Source of the DNA: Bacillota bacterium
Lineage (GTDB): Bacteria > Bacillota > Clostridia > Lachnospirales > Lachnospiraceae
Assembly: GCA_023416695.1 (NCBI GenBank)
Contig: JAEZGY010000010.1
Span: 62,001-126,000, forward strand
Direction: 5' to 3'
DNA: 64,000 nucleotides
The notes below the pieces were generated by a model that was not told the origin of the DNA, did not search any database, and saw nothing but the letters and a program-made list of their open reading frames with translations. Shown here piece after piece: positions 52,601 to 62,387 of this stretch. The first letter of the stretch is position 1, and the number at the start of each line of letters is the position of its first letter. The position numbers were made by a program, and so were the translations under genes.

Positions 52601-53654
52601 CAAATTTTCTCCCTTCAGTACATTTACTGGGTCTAGTAAGCAAAAAGTGATATAACACCGTAATAATACCGGTAAACACTAATTGAAAATAAAAATTAAT
52701 TCCTCTTGTTAACACCATTGCGGGTGCAACATATTGCTCTAACTGAATCTGAGTATACAGCAAGATACACATTGCCTCAGATACACCAACTGCTCCAGGT
52801 AACGGTAGGGTATCTACCGTAATAGAAATTACCACCTGAACCGCAAACATATCCCAAAAGTGAAGTCCAGTTAAACCAAAACTACGATACACCAAGTACC
52901 CAACTGAAAATAAGGCACATCTCTGCATTATAGTTAAAATCGTAGTTTTAATCAATACTGATGGATGATCTTTTATAAATATTGCACTTGTATGATAGTC
53001 CTCTAAATGTTTATAAGTCGCTTCTATCTTAGCTTGTGGACGCTTAATGATATGTAGCATTTCTAAAAACTTAAAAAACACAGAGATTAAATTTCTAATA
53101 CTACTTCTACTATACATACAAAGTAAACATGCCATAATAATACCAACGTTAATTACAAAACCTACTAAAAACAGCCAAAGTATTAGTTCACTACTAGCGA
53201 TAAAATCACGATGTACAATACATACTATGATTCCTAAAAAAAGTAATACCACCTTATAAATAACAGTATAAATCAATATTACAATGGAACTTTTAGAAAT
53301 AGGCACTCCATCCTTTGACATAGAATATACAAGTATAGGCTGCCCTCCACTTGCAGATGGTGTAATGCCACAAAAAAACAAGTCAATGGAACTATAACAA
53401 AAACCTTTAATCCATCCAAAGGACAAGCCTAAAGAACGGCCCAAGATAGACAAACTGACTCCCTCTAAAAATATATTAAGTAAAACCATAGCAATGGCTA
53501 CTAATAAAAAACTATTACTCGATTCGTGAACGATCTTCATTAGCATTTTTAAATCAAATTTTCGTAATATACAGTAGTATGTAAGAAAAAAAAGAACAAC
53601 CAGAAAAATAGAGCTTGTTACATATTTATTGTTAAGTTTACGTAGTACTTTCAT
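52584..53654 (-). CDS. Lysylphosphatidylglycerol synthase TM-region/YbhN-like membrane protein
   Basis: 356 residues with about eight membrane helices. The UPF0104/YbhN pattern is visible in GITPSASGGQPILVYSMSKDG and in LPLPGAVGVSEA. Relatives include the flippase half of MprF without its aminoacyl-transferase domain, and several such proteins are proposed to move lipids across the membrane. Co-transcription with pssA and psd supports a role in phospholipid handling; the substrate is unknown. It is the first gene of the operon. Confidence 0.85.
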   Translation of the reverse strand: MKVLRKLNNKYVTSSIFLVVLFFLTYYCILRKFDLKMLMKIVHESSNSFLLVAIAMVLLNIFLEGVSLSILGRSLGLSFGWIKGFCYSSIDLFFCGITPSASGGQPILVYSMSKDGVPISKSSIVILIYTVIYKVVLLFLGIIVCIVHRDFIASSELILWLFLVGFVINVGIIMACLLCMYSRSSIRNLISVFFKFLEMLHIIKRPQAKIEATYKHLEDYHTSAIFIKDHPSVLIKTTILTIMQRCALFSVGYLVYRSFGLTGLHFWDMFAVQVVISITVDTLPLPGAVGVSEAMCILLYTQIQLEQYVAPAMVLTRGINFYFQLVFTGIITVLYHFLLTRPSKCTEGRKFDDRVL

Positions 53655-53758
53655 AACGTCACCTTATAGAACTAGCTAGCATCTCTCGCAAAGATCCCAT
53701 CCTAATATCTCTTATAATCTTTTTTTATTTAGTACCGTATAGCGAATATCCATCTAGC

Positions 53759-53789
53759 ATTATACCATAGGTGACCAGTAGGTAGTCAA
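53759..53789 (-). promoter_or_regulatory. Predicted promoter of the phospholipid operon
   Basis: Minus-strand TTGACT (53784-53789) and perfect TATAAT (53759-53764) are separated by 19 nt, wider than optimal. Confidence 0.55.
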
Positions 53790-53892
53790 GTATTTAGACA
53801 TATTTTATTCATAATTCTAAAAAATTAATAAACTTTTTTAAATTTCTCATTTGTATTTTATTAATTATATATTTCTCATAAGAAAAATTATA

Positions 53893-54126
53893 CTATCTTT
53901 GATCTATATAGTGAACTTCCTGTAAATAAGCTTCTATCACAGTACTATTTTCAGTCTGATATGCTTCTATACAGTCATTTTCATTGCTCTCCCCAACTGC
54001 ATCAGTTTGAATAGATACGGAAGCAGTTTCAGGCTCATTTACTATCAATACTCCATTGATTAGTATACATAAACCGATGATTACACTAGTAGTTATTACA
54101 GATTGTTTCAATTTTTTCATATTCAT
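53893..54126 (-). CDS. Small hypothetical protein with one membrane helix
   Basis: 77 residues: basic start MNMKKLKQSV, one hydrophobic helix (about 11-31), then an acidic extracellular tail with many Glu and Asn and a single Cys. No known domain. AAGGAG lies 13 nt before the ATG at 54126; a longer start has none. It could be a secreted peptide precursor or a small membrane protein. The gene is isolated between the phospholipid operon and degV. Confidence 0.5.
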   Translation of the reverse strand: MNMKKLKQSVITTSVIIGLCILINGVLIVNEPETASVSIQTDAVGESNENDCIEAYQTENSTVIEAYLQEVHYIDQR

Positions 54127-54358
54127 ACTATAAATAGCACTCCTTTCATTCATGTTGTTGTTACAATGTTAGGATTTGCAACATTGACGAAATTATACTT
54201 CCATAATTTACTTAACTAGCATTTAATTTCATTTATAAATCTAATCCTTGATTAAAAATACATTTACTAGTACAATAGAACTACTTGATTATATAAACAG
54301 TTTTTTTTAGTTTTTGACAATCATTTATTTTTTATAATATAAGTTTAAGGAGATAACT

Positions 54359-55237
54359 ATGAGCGACTATGTAATAATAAGCGACGCCACTCTAGACTTG
54401 CCTTTGGATATTTTAAAGCAACATGATATCCAGGTCATTCCTATGACATTTACCCTAAACGATGTTTCTTATACTCACTATCCTGATGAGAGAGAAATTT
54501 CAATTCAAGATTTTTATAAAGCTTTAGCAGAAGGTGGTCTTTCCCAATCTTCTCAGATTCCTCCTATCATCTATCAGGAGTTTATGGAAGAGTTTTTAAA
54601 GCAAGGTAAGGATATTTATTATATTGCTTTTTCTTCTGGACTAAGTGGAACTTATAATTCTGGTAGACTCGTAATGGAACAGTTAAAAGAAAAATATCCG
54701 AATCAAAAAATATTATGTACAGATACTCTTTGTGCATCCGTTGGAGAAGGCCTTTTAGTGTTAACTGCTGCGAAGAAGAAAGAAGCTGGCTATTCTATTG
54801 ATGAATTACATCAATGGGTAGAAGAAAATCGTCTAAATGTAATGCATTGGTTTACTGTAAAGGATTTATTCTACTTGAAGCGAGGGGGACGCCTTTCTAG
54901 TCTTGAGGCTTTAGTAGGTACCGCTCTTAAGATTCGTCCTGTATTAACAACCGATGAGGAAGGTAAGTTAGTTGTCTATTCCAAGATTCGTGGTTCTAAA
55001 AAGGAATTAGAGTTTATGTTGAATGCTCTAGAGACACAAGCAATGGAACCAGAAAAACAGACTGTAATCATTGCACACAGTGACAATTTAGAACAAGCAC
55101 AGGCATTAGAACAGCTTATTCTTGAAAAAAATCTTGTAAAAGAAGTGATTATTTCTCAAATTGGGCCTATTATTGGTACTCATACAGGTCCAGGAATGTT
55201 AGCTCTTACTTTCTTTGGCAACAAACCTGCAAACTAA
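54359..55237 (+). CDS. DegV family fatty-acid-binding protein
   Basis: 292 residues. The DegV pattern is seen in IISDATLDLPLDILKQHDI, IAFSSGLSGTYNSG, and FTVKDLFYLKRGGRLS. Characterised relatives (FakB) bind a fatty acid and present it to the kinase FakA for phosphorylation. AAGGAG precedes the ATG. No FakA gene is near. It is monocistronic with its own terminator and a -35-like TTGACA about 50 nt upstream. Confidence 0.92.
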   Translation: MSDYVIISDATLDLPLDILKQHDIQVIPMTFTLNDVSYTHYPDEREISIQDFYKALAEGGLSQSSQIPPIIYQEFMEEFLKQGKDIYYIAFSSGLSGTYNSGRLVMEQLKEKYPNQKILCTDTLCASVGEGLLVLTAAKKKEAGYSIDELHQWVEENRLNVMHWFTVKDLFYLKRGGRLSSLEALVGTALKIRPVLTTDEEGKLVVYSKIRGSKKELEFMLNALETQAMEPEKQTVIIAHSDNLEQAQALEQLILEKNLVKEVIISQIGPIIGTHTGPGMLALTFFGNKPAN

Positions 55238-55240
55238 AAT

Positions 55241-55280
55241 AAGAGGCTGTAGTACAGATTACTTAGTACTACAACCTCTT
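55241..55280. terminator. Bidirectional terminator between degV and the ABC exporter
   Basis: A 15-bp stem with one mismatch (55241-55255 with 55266-55280) lies 4 nt after the degV stop and 14 nt from the stop of the converging ABC gene, with TTTTC on the plus side. Confidence 0.8.
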
Positions 55281-55293
55281 TTCTTTATTACTG

Positions 55294-57576
55294 CTACGAC
55301 TCTTCCAAATTAACAAAGATAGGGTTATGGCCGATGGCAGGTAACACAACTTCCAGTAAATCCTGTGTTCGAAGTTTTATGCTACTGGTGTTGATACAAG
55401 GATGACAACCGACATATTCCATATTCCTAATATCCTGATCTATGACAAGTTGTACCTTGTTCTTTGTATCATTCATAAGCCCTAGTACACTTACAGAACC
55501 TGGAGTAATATCTAAATACTTCTCCATATATTCTGGACTACCAAAGGACAACCTTGTACTTTTTAGCTGTTTTGCCACCTCTGCCGTCCTAAGCTTTTTA
55601 TTACCGGCCATCATAAGAAGGTAATATTGGTCCTTTTTAGAATTACATAAAAATAGATTTTTACAGATCTCGATTTGCAGAATTTTATCTACTTCATGAC
55701 AATCCTCGATAGTTGCCGTTTCCTCGTGATCCAACCGCCAGAAAGGAACCTTAAGACTTTCTAGTAATTCATAGACCCGCATTTCTTTATCTAGACGATT
55801 CTCAACTCCTTTAGCACCCTCCACTACCATAGGCTCTTTTGTAGATGCAAACTGACTATTATAAAGCTTCGCGTAAAAACCATTTACATTTAACAGCTCT
55901 TGATGGGTTCCTTGCTCAATCACACGTCCCTTATTCATTACAAGAATCTGGTCTGCTTCCTTAATGGTAGATAATCGATGGGCTACAATAAAGCTAGTCC
56001 GTCCCTTCATCATTTCTTCAAAGGCTTTTTGTATCTGTATCTCTGTTCTCGTATCTATAGAGGAAGTTGCTTCATCTAAAATGAGCATAGGGGGCAAACA
56101 AAGCATTACCCGAGCTATACAAAGTAGCTGTTTTTGTCCCTGAGACAAATTGCCTCCCTCCTCCGAAATTATTGTTTCATACCCTTTTTTCAGACGCTTT
56201 ATAAAGCTATGGGCATGAGCCCTCCTTGCTGCCACCTCAATTTCCTCCATGGTAGCATCTGGCTTTCCATAAGCTATATTCTGTGCTATGGTGCCAGGCT
56301 TTAACCAAGTATCTTGTAGTACCATACCATAATTTCTTCTCAGGCTATCTCTAGTCACCTGTTGATAATCATAGCCACTTAATGTAATCTGACCACTATC
56401 AATATCATAGAATTTCATTAAAAGATTAATAATCGTAGTCTTTCCACAGCCAGTAGGCCCAACAATAGCAATACGCTGTCCTGGTTTAACTAAAAGATTT
56501 AAATCTTCAATAAGAGAAATCTCCTTGTCATAGGAAAAGTTCACATCTTTTAGTTCAAGACTACCATCTACTTGAGTTAAATTAATTGCATCCTTAGCAT
56601 CTGCCTTTTGCTTAGGCTCCTCCATTAGTTCAAACACTCTTTTCGCAGAGGCAATGGCTCCTTGAAGTTCTGTTACCACCCCACTAATTTCATTAAAGGG
56701 TTTCGTATATTGGTTGGCATAGGTAAGAAAACAGGACAACTGTCCTACTGTAATCCGACCATTCATTGCAGTAATAGCACCTAATATTCCAACTCCTGCA
56801 TACACTAATCCATTAATAAAGCGAGTGCACGGATTGGTTAGAGCAGAGTAAAATAATGCTCTAACCCCACAAATTCGTAATCTTTCATTGATTTCTGCAA
56901 ACTGCTTCCTATTCTTATCTTCTCTACCAAAAGCCTTAACTACCTTCTGCCCACCAATTTGCTCTTCCACATAGCCAGTCATTTCTCCCCTAAGTTCAGA
57001 CTGTTGCTGAAACATATGAAAGGTACGCCTAGCGATGAAGCGCGCAACAAATAAAGATAACGGTGTCAGTAATATTACTAGTAAAGAAATTCCTATATTG
57101 ATAGAGAACATAAAACCTATCGTTCCTGCAATGGTGATTATACCAGTAAACAACTGGGAGAACCCCATTAAAAGTCCATCGGAAAACTGATCCACATCCG
57201 TAATCATTTTACTAATAATAGAACCATTAGAATTACTATCAAGATAGCTTAAAGGAAGCTCCTCCATATGGGAAAAGGTTTTGGTTCTGATGTCCTTTAC
57301 CACATGATAGGTTATACGATTATTAAGTAAGGTCATAAGCCACTGTGCTAGGGAGGTTATTATAATAACTCCAGCTAAGATAACTAGAATCCTTCTTATG
57401 CTATTAAAATCCACCTGTCCCTTTGCTATGATATAATCTATGGCATCTCCTACTAAAATAGGCGCATACAAGGTAAATCCTACTGTTATAACTGCAAATA
57501 AAAGAGAAAGGCAAAAACAAAACCAGTAAGGCTTTATCAGTTGGAGTATTCTCTTTAAGGTTTCTTTCTGACTCAT
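55294..57576 (-). CDS. ABC exporter subunit fused to a prolyl-tRNA-editing (YbaK/ProX) domain
   Basis: 760 residues against about 580 for the family. Residues 1-310 form six membrane helices; 330-575 an ATPase with Walker A GPTGCGKTT, signature LSQGQKQLL, Walker B LILDEATSS and switch His in IVAHRLS. Residues 599-760 are a complete ProXp/YbaK-type domain (VYELLESLKVPFWRLDHEE, then KNLFLCNSKK, TPGSVSVLGLM, YVGCHPCINTSS), which normally is a free protein that hydrolyses mischarged tRNA-Pro. The reading frame runs through without a stop. An internal ATG (55782) opens that domain, with AAAGGAG 23 nt away. It overlaps its partner gene by 4 nt. Confidence 0.92.
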   Translation of the reverse strand: MSQKETLKRILQLIKPYWFCFCLSLLFAVITVGFTLYAPILVGDAIDYIIAKGQVDFNSIRRILVILAGVIIITSLAQWLMTLLNNRITYHVVKDIRTKTFSHMEELPLSYLDSNSNGSIISKMITDVDQFSDGLLMGFSQLFTGIITIAGTIGFMFSINIGISLLVILLTPLSLFVARFIARRTFHMFQQQSELRGEMTGYVEEQIGGQKVVKAFGREDKNRKQFAEINERLRICGVRALFYSALTNPCTRFINGLVYAGVGILGAITAMNGRITVGQLSCFLTYANQYTKPFNEISGVVTELQGAIASAKRVFELMEEPKQKADAKDAINLTQVDGSLELKDVNFSYDKEISLIEDLNLLVKPGQRIAIVGPTGCGKTTIINLLMKFYDIDSGQITLSGYDYQQVTRDSLRRNYGMVLQDTWLKPGTIAQNIAYGKPDATMEEIEVAARRAHAHSFIKRLKKGYETIISEEGGNLSQGQKQLLCIARVMLCLPPMLILDEATSSIDTRTEIQIQKAFEEMMKGRTSFIVAHRLSTIKEADQILVMNKGRVIEQGTHQELLNVNGFYAKLYNSQFASTKEPMVVEGAKGVENRLDKEMRVYELLESLKVPFWRLDHEETATIEDCHEVDKILQIEICKNLFLCNSKKDQYYLLMMAGNKKLRTAEVAKQLKSTRLSFGSPEYMEKYLDITPGSVSVLGLMNDTKNKVQLVIDQDIRNMEYVGCHPCINTSSIKLRTQDLLEVVLPAIGHNPIFVNLEES

Positions 57577-59312
57577 GCCTTTTCCACCTCTTCCCTAGAT
57601 AACTGAGAATAGCAGATCTCTTGATATTCCTCACAAGTATGAATTAGCTCCTTATGGGTTCCCATTCCCACTAATTTCCCATCCTCTAGCACAAGAATCT
57701 TGTCTGCATTTTTTATAGAGGCTGCCCTCTGAGATACAATAAATAAAGTCTTTTTCCCAATAAGAGAATGAATCGCCTGACGAAGCTTAGCATCTGTAGC
57801 AAAGTCAAGGGCAGAACTACTATCATCAAGAATTAAAATATCGGAATCAGAAACCAGAGCTCTAGCTATAGTAAGCCTCTGTTTTTGTCCTCCTGACAGG
57901 TTATTTCCTCCTTGAGTTAGCATGGTTTCTAAGCCCTTTGGCTTGTCCAAAACAAATTCACGGGCTTGGGCAATCTGAATGGCTTTTTCTAACTGTTCTA
58001 TCGTAGCATCCTCATTCCCCCACCTTAAATTCTCTTCGATGGTTCCCTTAAACAACATTGCCTTTTGTGGTACCACCGCTACTTTTTTACGAAGAGCTTC
58101 ATAGGTATATTCTTTCACATTTCTTCCATCAATAAGAACTTCCCCTTCTTCCACATCATAAAACCGAGGTATTAGATTCACAAGGGTGGTCTTTCCATGA
58201 CCAGTACCACCAATGATACCAATGGTTTCTCCTTCGTTTACAGTAAAGCTAATGTCTGACAAGGATGGCTCACCTGCGCCTTGATATGAAAAGGTTACAT
58301 GGGAAAACTCTACTTTAGGAAGTATATTGTCACTTTGACACTCTTGTATTGCTGTTCCTTCCTTCATGGAACACTGCATATCAAATACATCGTTAATACG
58401 ACTAGCACTAGCAGAGGCTTTCGTAACAGTGATAATAAGGTTTGCCAAAGCAACAAGAGCCAGTAAAATCTGCGTCATATAATTAACAAGGGCAATCACC
58501 TCACCTTGCGTAATGGCACCGCTATTTACTCGATATCCACCTTGCCATATAATTGCAATAATAGCCATATTAACAACAATATAAGTAAACGGATTTAAAA
58601 GTCCGGATATACGACCAACAAAAATCTGTGTCTTACTAAGAGCATTACTAGTAGTCTCAAACTCCTCTACTTCGTCAGATTGTCTACAGAAAGCCCGAAT
58701 TACCCTGCTGCCAACTAAATTATTTCTAGTTATTAAAGATACCTTATCCAAAATAAATTGTACTTTTTTATAGATTGGTATAGTAACTAGCATGATTCCG
58801 TAGATAATGAGCCCTAAAACAGGTACAGCAATTAAGAATATTAAGGCAATCTTTACATCAATGGTAAATGCCATAATTAAAGCCCCTACCACAATAAAGG
58901 GTGATCTTAAGAACAGTCTCAGAAGAAGATTAATTCCTGTCTGAGTCTGATTAACATCACTAGTTAGCCTAGTAATTAAGGACGAGGTTCCAATGGCATC
59001 TAGTTCTGCATAAGAAAGTCCGTTGATGTGACTATATAAATCATTACGCAGTGCTGTACCAAAACCCATTCCTGCCTTAGCAGCAAAATACTGAGCAGTC
59101 AAAGAGCAGGAAAGGCCCAATACACCTAAAAACACCAATACCCCACCTAAACCTAGAATGTAGGGTAAATCATTCTTTTTAATTCCAACGTCTATTATAT
59201 TTGCCATTACAATTGGCACAATCAGTTCAAAGCAGGCTTCTAAAAGTTTAAATAAAGGACCGATAATACTTTCCTTTTCATACCCTTTTAAATACCTTTT
59301 CAATTTCCACAT
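57573..59312 (-). CDS. ABC exporter subunit with degenerate ATPase site
   Basis: 579 residues: six membrane helices then an ATPase domain. Walker A is GGTGHGKTT and the signature LSGGQKQRL is canonical. Walker B reads LILDDSSSALD, so the catalytic Glu is Asp, and the switch His is Gln (IVSQRAAS). This is the pattern of the non-hydrolysing half of heterodimeric exporters such as TM287/288. Its partner is the next gene, with a 4-nt ATGA overlap. Likely a multidrug or lipid exporter; the substrate is unknown. Confidence 0.92.
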   Translation of the reverse strand: MWKLKRYLKGYEKESIIGPLFKLLEACFELIVPIVMANIIDVGIKKNDLPYILGLGGVLVFLGVLGLSCSLTAQYFAAKAGMGFGTALRNDLYSHINGLSYAELDAIGTSSLITRLTSDVNQTQTGINLLLRLFLRSPFIVVGALIMAFTIDVKIALIFLIAVPVLGLIIYGIMLVTIPIYKKVQFILDKVSLITRNNLVGSRVIRAFCRQSDEVEEFETTSNALSKTQIFVGRISGLLNPFTYIVVNMAIIAIIWQGGYRVNSGAITQGEVIALVNYMTQILLALVALANLIITVTKASASASRINDVFDMQCSMKEGTAIQECQSDNILPKVEFSHVTFSYQGAGEPSLSDISFTVNEGETIGIIGGTGHGKTTLVNLIPRFYDVEEGEVLIDGRNVKEYTYEALRKKVAVVPQKAMLFKGTIEENLRWGNEDATIEQLEKAIQIAQAREFVLDKPKGLETMLTQGGNNLSGGQKQRLTIARALVSDSDILILDDSSSALDFATDAKLRQAIHSLIGKKTLFIVSQRAASIKNADKILVLEDGKLVGMGTHKELIHTCEEYQEICYSQLSREEVEKA

Positions 59313-59326
59313 AGCGAACTCCTCTA

Positions 59327-60109
59327 TTACTCATTCGTATCCTTTTTAGGTAATAAGTCGGGATGGACATAGCGACCTCTTTTTTCTGTCCTTTTGCCAT
59401 ATTGAATGGCTTTAGTCGGACATCGATTAATACAACCTAGGCATTGGGTACATTCTTTTCCCCACTGAGGCATTCCATCAACTAAGGTAATACTGTTAAC
59501 TGGGCAGATTTTCTCGCAAAGACCACAATTAACACAGGCCTCTGTGGCATAAAAGCGGGTTGTTTTGCGATTCCTCTTGTAGTAAGAATGAAGTATACCA
59601 GAGAGTAAATGTGGCGCCTTCCCTCTTTTAACACAAAACACATCCTTTATTCTATGTTCAACATCCTGCTTCACTTTTTCAAGAACCAAATCCATTTCAT
59701 TAAGTAGTTTCTTTTGCTCCTCTTGTTCCGGCACATCATATAAAAGTATATAATTATCTGGACAAGCAATAGAGTACCCACTGTCTAGTTTTAATTTCTT
59801 CTTACTAAGAAGTCTATTTAATTTATTGATGGTAGTTCCCACTGTAGCTCCGCAAGTTAAAATCGCGTAGACATAATGGTCCTTTGTTTGTTTTAGTGAT
59901 AGCTTTTTTATATACTCTTCTACCACAGTAGGCATACCCCAGTAATATACAGGAAACACAAAACCTATTCTCTCACCTGGTTGCAATTCATATTCATCAT
60001 TTTTATATTCCATGAGGTTTCCCATGTTTACTAACTTCTCCTTAGTAACTAGAGCCATTTCTTTTGCAACGTGGTATGAGTTACCGGTCCCTGTAAAATA
60101 AAAAATCAT
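59327..60109 (-). CDS. EFR1-type flavodoxin/ferredoxin protein
   Basis: 260 residues. The N-terminal 160 residues have a flavodoxin fold with FMN-phosphate loop YFTGTGNSYHVA. The C-terminal part has two [4Fe-4S] motifs, CVNCGLCEKICP and CTQCLGCINRCP. Known as the EFRRO-associated EFR1 family, common in anaerobes; it probably transfers electrons between FMN and Fe-S partners in the cytoplasm. It lies 14 nt upstream of the ABC genes and 11 nt after ilvN, so the run from ilvB may be one transcript. Confidence 0.9.
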   Translation of the reverse strand: MIFYFTGTGNSYHVAKEMALVTKEKLVNMGNLMEYKNDEYELQPGERIGFVFPVYYWGMPTVVEEYIKKLSLKQTKDHYVYAILTCGATVGTTINKLNRLLSKKKLKLDSGYSIACPDNYILLYDVPEQEEQKKLLNEMDLVLEKVKQDVEHRIKDVFCVKRGKAPHLLSGILHSYYKRNRKTTRFYATEACVNCGLCEKICPVNSITLVDGMPQWGKECTQCLGCINRCPTKAIQYGKRTEKRGRYVHPDLLPKKDTNE

Positions 60110-60120
60110 CTTAATCCCCC

Positions 60121-60621
60121 TTAGCGTTCAGACATACTGATTGCTTCTATTGCCACACTTCCTCCTCGCACAACCTCGATACGATTAAGGAAAGTCACTG
60201 CTAACAAATCAATTAATTGGTTGTTCTTCTCTTCTGTCTGTACACATTCCATTAAGAGACTATCTTTATTATAGTCTACAATTTTCACATTAAACACTTG
60301 AGCCATACGAAAAGCTTCCGCCTTGTCTGCCTTAGAGCAATTACTTACCTTGACAAATAAGATTTCCTTCATATGAGTAGCCATATTGGTAAAATCCACA
60401 ACCTTAATCACTTCCACACAACGGTTGAGCTGTTTCTTAATCTGTTCAAAGGTCATATCATCGCTTGTTAAACTAATGGTCATTCTAGAAATCGTCTTAT
60501 CCTCTGTCTCACCAACGGTAAGACTATTTACATTATAGGATTTACTGGAGAACAAACCACTGATTCTAGCTAAAACACCGATGTCATTTTCTACATATAG
60601 TGATATCCATCTTTTCTTCAT
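60121..60621 (-). CDS. ilvN: Acetolactate synthase small (regulatory) subunit
   Basis: 166 residues. An N-terminal ACT domain (WISLYVENDIGVLARISGLF, with NSLTVGETED) is followed by the C-terminal ALS regulatory domain. It binds valine and controls the catalytic subunit IlvB. The length matches the family. It starts 12 nt after ilvB; GGAGGAG precedes the ATG. Both are controlled by the upstream T-box. Confidence 0.94.
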   Translation of the reverse strand: MKKRWISLYVENDIGVLARISGLFSSKSYNVNSLTVGETEDKTISRMTISLTSDDMTFEQIKKQLNRCVEVIKVVDFTNMATHMKEILFVKVSNCSKADKAEAFRMAQVFNVKIVDYNKDSLLMECVQTEEKNNQLIDLLAVTFLNRIEVVRGGSVAIEAISMSER

Positions 60622-60633
60622 GTCTGCTCCTCC

Positions 60634-62358
60634 TTAATATTCCATAACCATTTCAGTTAATGTTTTTCCACCAGGTACAATTGGAAGCACGTTGGCTTCT
60701 CTTTCAATAATAAACTCAATTACCGTAGGCCCTTCCTTATTTGCCTTAGCCTGAAGGAAAGCTTCTTCTAGCTGGTCCTCTTCAGTTACTCGGATACCTT
60801 TGGCATCATAACTCTCTGCTAACTTAATAAAGTCTGGAGTATACTTTGGACAATATTTATCAGGATTCTTACAATCTCGATAGCAACGTTTTCTAAATCT
60901 GAGACAAGTACTGGAATAATGATTATTATAAAACATCTCCTGCCACTGACGAACATTACCGAGATACCCATTGTTAAAGATGCAGAAAATCACAGGAATC
61001 TCATTTACTACAGCTGTGGCTAACTCTTGTATATTCATCTGGGCACCACCGTCCCCTGAGATACAGATAATATCCTTATCTGGATTACCAAACTGAGCAC
61101 CAATAGCTGCCGGCAGACCATACCCCATAGTTCCAAGTCCTCCAGAGGTTAGAAGCTGCTTATTCTCATTGAGTTCTAGGTATTGAGTGGTCCAAAGCTG
61201 ATTCTGCCCAACATCTGTTACCACAATAAGTTCAGAGAACAACTCATTGATTTTACGAATAATTTTTTCTGCTGTAAGCCCTTCATATTCTTTCATAGAA
61301 ATAGGATAGTCCTTCTTCCATGCCATAACCTTGTCAATCCATTCCTTAGTCTTTACAGGCTTACACATTTCTAAAAGCTTGGTAAGTGCGGTCTTAGCAT
61401 CGGATACAATTGGAATATCTACCACAATATTTCTGGATATGGAAGCTGAATCTATATCAATATGTACAATTGTGGCGTTCTTTGCAAATTCACTTATTTT
61501 ACCAGTGATACGGTCATTAAATCTGGTGCCGATAGAAAATAAAACATCACACTCGCTAATGGCATGATTGGCAGCATAGCTTCCATGCATACCAATATTT
61601 CCAATATATAAAGGGTGATTGGTATTGATTGCACCTTTTCCCATAATCGTAGTGATAACTGGAACTCCTGTTAGTTCTGCTAACTTCGTCATTTCCTCTT
61701 GGGCTCTTGAGATATTAACTCCTCCACCTATTAAAAATACAGGTTTTTCGGCTGCTTGTAAGGCAGCTACAGCTTTCTTTAATTGACCAACGTGAACCCC
61801 TGTATTAGGCTTATACCCTCTTATGTTTACTTCCTTTGGATACTCATCAGATCCATAGGCTTGTTGAATATCTTTTGGAATATCTACCAGAACAGGTCCA
61901 GGCTTTCCCGTTCTGGCTATGTAAAAGGCTTCCTTTATAATTCGCCCTAAATCTTTGCGATCTCGTACAGTAATTGCATATTTACAGATATTACGTACCA
62001 CACCTACAATATCTACCTCCTGAAAGGCATCATTTCCAATTAAACTAGTAGGTACCTGGCCAGTGAAGCAAACAAGAGGAACGCTATCATAATTCGCTGT
62101 TGCTATACCAGTAACCAAATTGGTAGCTCCTGGACCACTGGTTACTAGACAGACTCCTACCTTACCTGTTGACCTAGCATATCCATCTGCTGCATGAATC
62201 AACCCTTGCTCATGACGTGGAAGAACTACTTCAATTTCCTCCTGCCCATAAAGAGCATCAAATAAATCTATTGCCATACCTCCCGGATAGCCAAATAGGA
62301 TATCCACATTTTCTTCCTTTAATGCTTTTACAAAAAGCTCTGTTCCCTTTATTTCCAT
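60634..62358 (-). CDS. ilvB: Acetolactate synthase large (catalytic) subunit
   Basis: 574 residues, a thiamine-diphosphate enzyme condensing pyruvate in branched-chain amino-acid synthesis. The catalytic Glu lies in VLPRHEQGLIHAADGYAR; the cofactor motif is ISGDGGAQMNIQELATA with NNGYLGN. After MFYNNHYSSTC there is a Cys-rich insertion with Cys at about 485, 492, 496 and 503, absent from standard enzymes such as E. coli IlvB. The ATG at 62358 has GGAGG eight bases before it. A T-box with a probable Val codon lies upstream. Confidence 0.95.
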   Translation of the reverse strand: MEIKGTELFVKALKEENVDILFGYPGGMAIDLFDALYGQEEIEVVLPRHEQGLIHAADGYARSTGKVGVCLVTSGPGATNLVTGIATANYDSVPLVCFTGQVPTSLIGNDAFQEVDIVGVVRNICKYAITVRDRKDLGRIIKEAFYIARTGKPGPVLVDIPKDIQQAYGSDEYPKEVNIRGYKPNTGVHVGQLKKAVAALQAAEKPVFLIGGGVNISRAQEEMTKLAELTGVPVITTIMGKGAINTNHPLYIGNIGMHGSYAANHAISECDVLFSIGTRFNDRITGKISEFAKNATIVHIDIDSASISRNIVVDIPIVSDAKTALTKLLEMCKPVKTKEWIDKVMAWKKDYPISMKEYEGLTAEKIIRKINELFSELIVVTDVGQNQLWTTQYLELNENKQLLTSGGLGTMGYGLPAAIGAQFGNPDKDIICISGDGGAQMNIQELATAVVNEIPVIFCIFNNGYLGNVRQWQEMFYNNHYSSTCLRFRKRCYRDCKNPDKYCPKYTPDFIKLAESYDAKGIRVTEEDQLEEAFLQAKANKEGPTVIEFIIEREANVLPIVPGGKTLTEMVMEY

Positions 62359-62387
62359 ACCATTTACCTCCACTTCTTTGTATAGTG

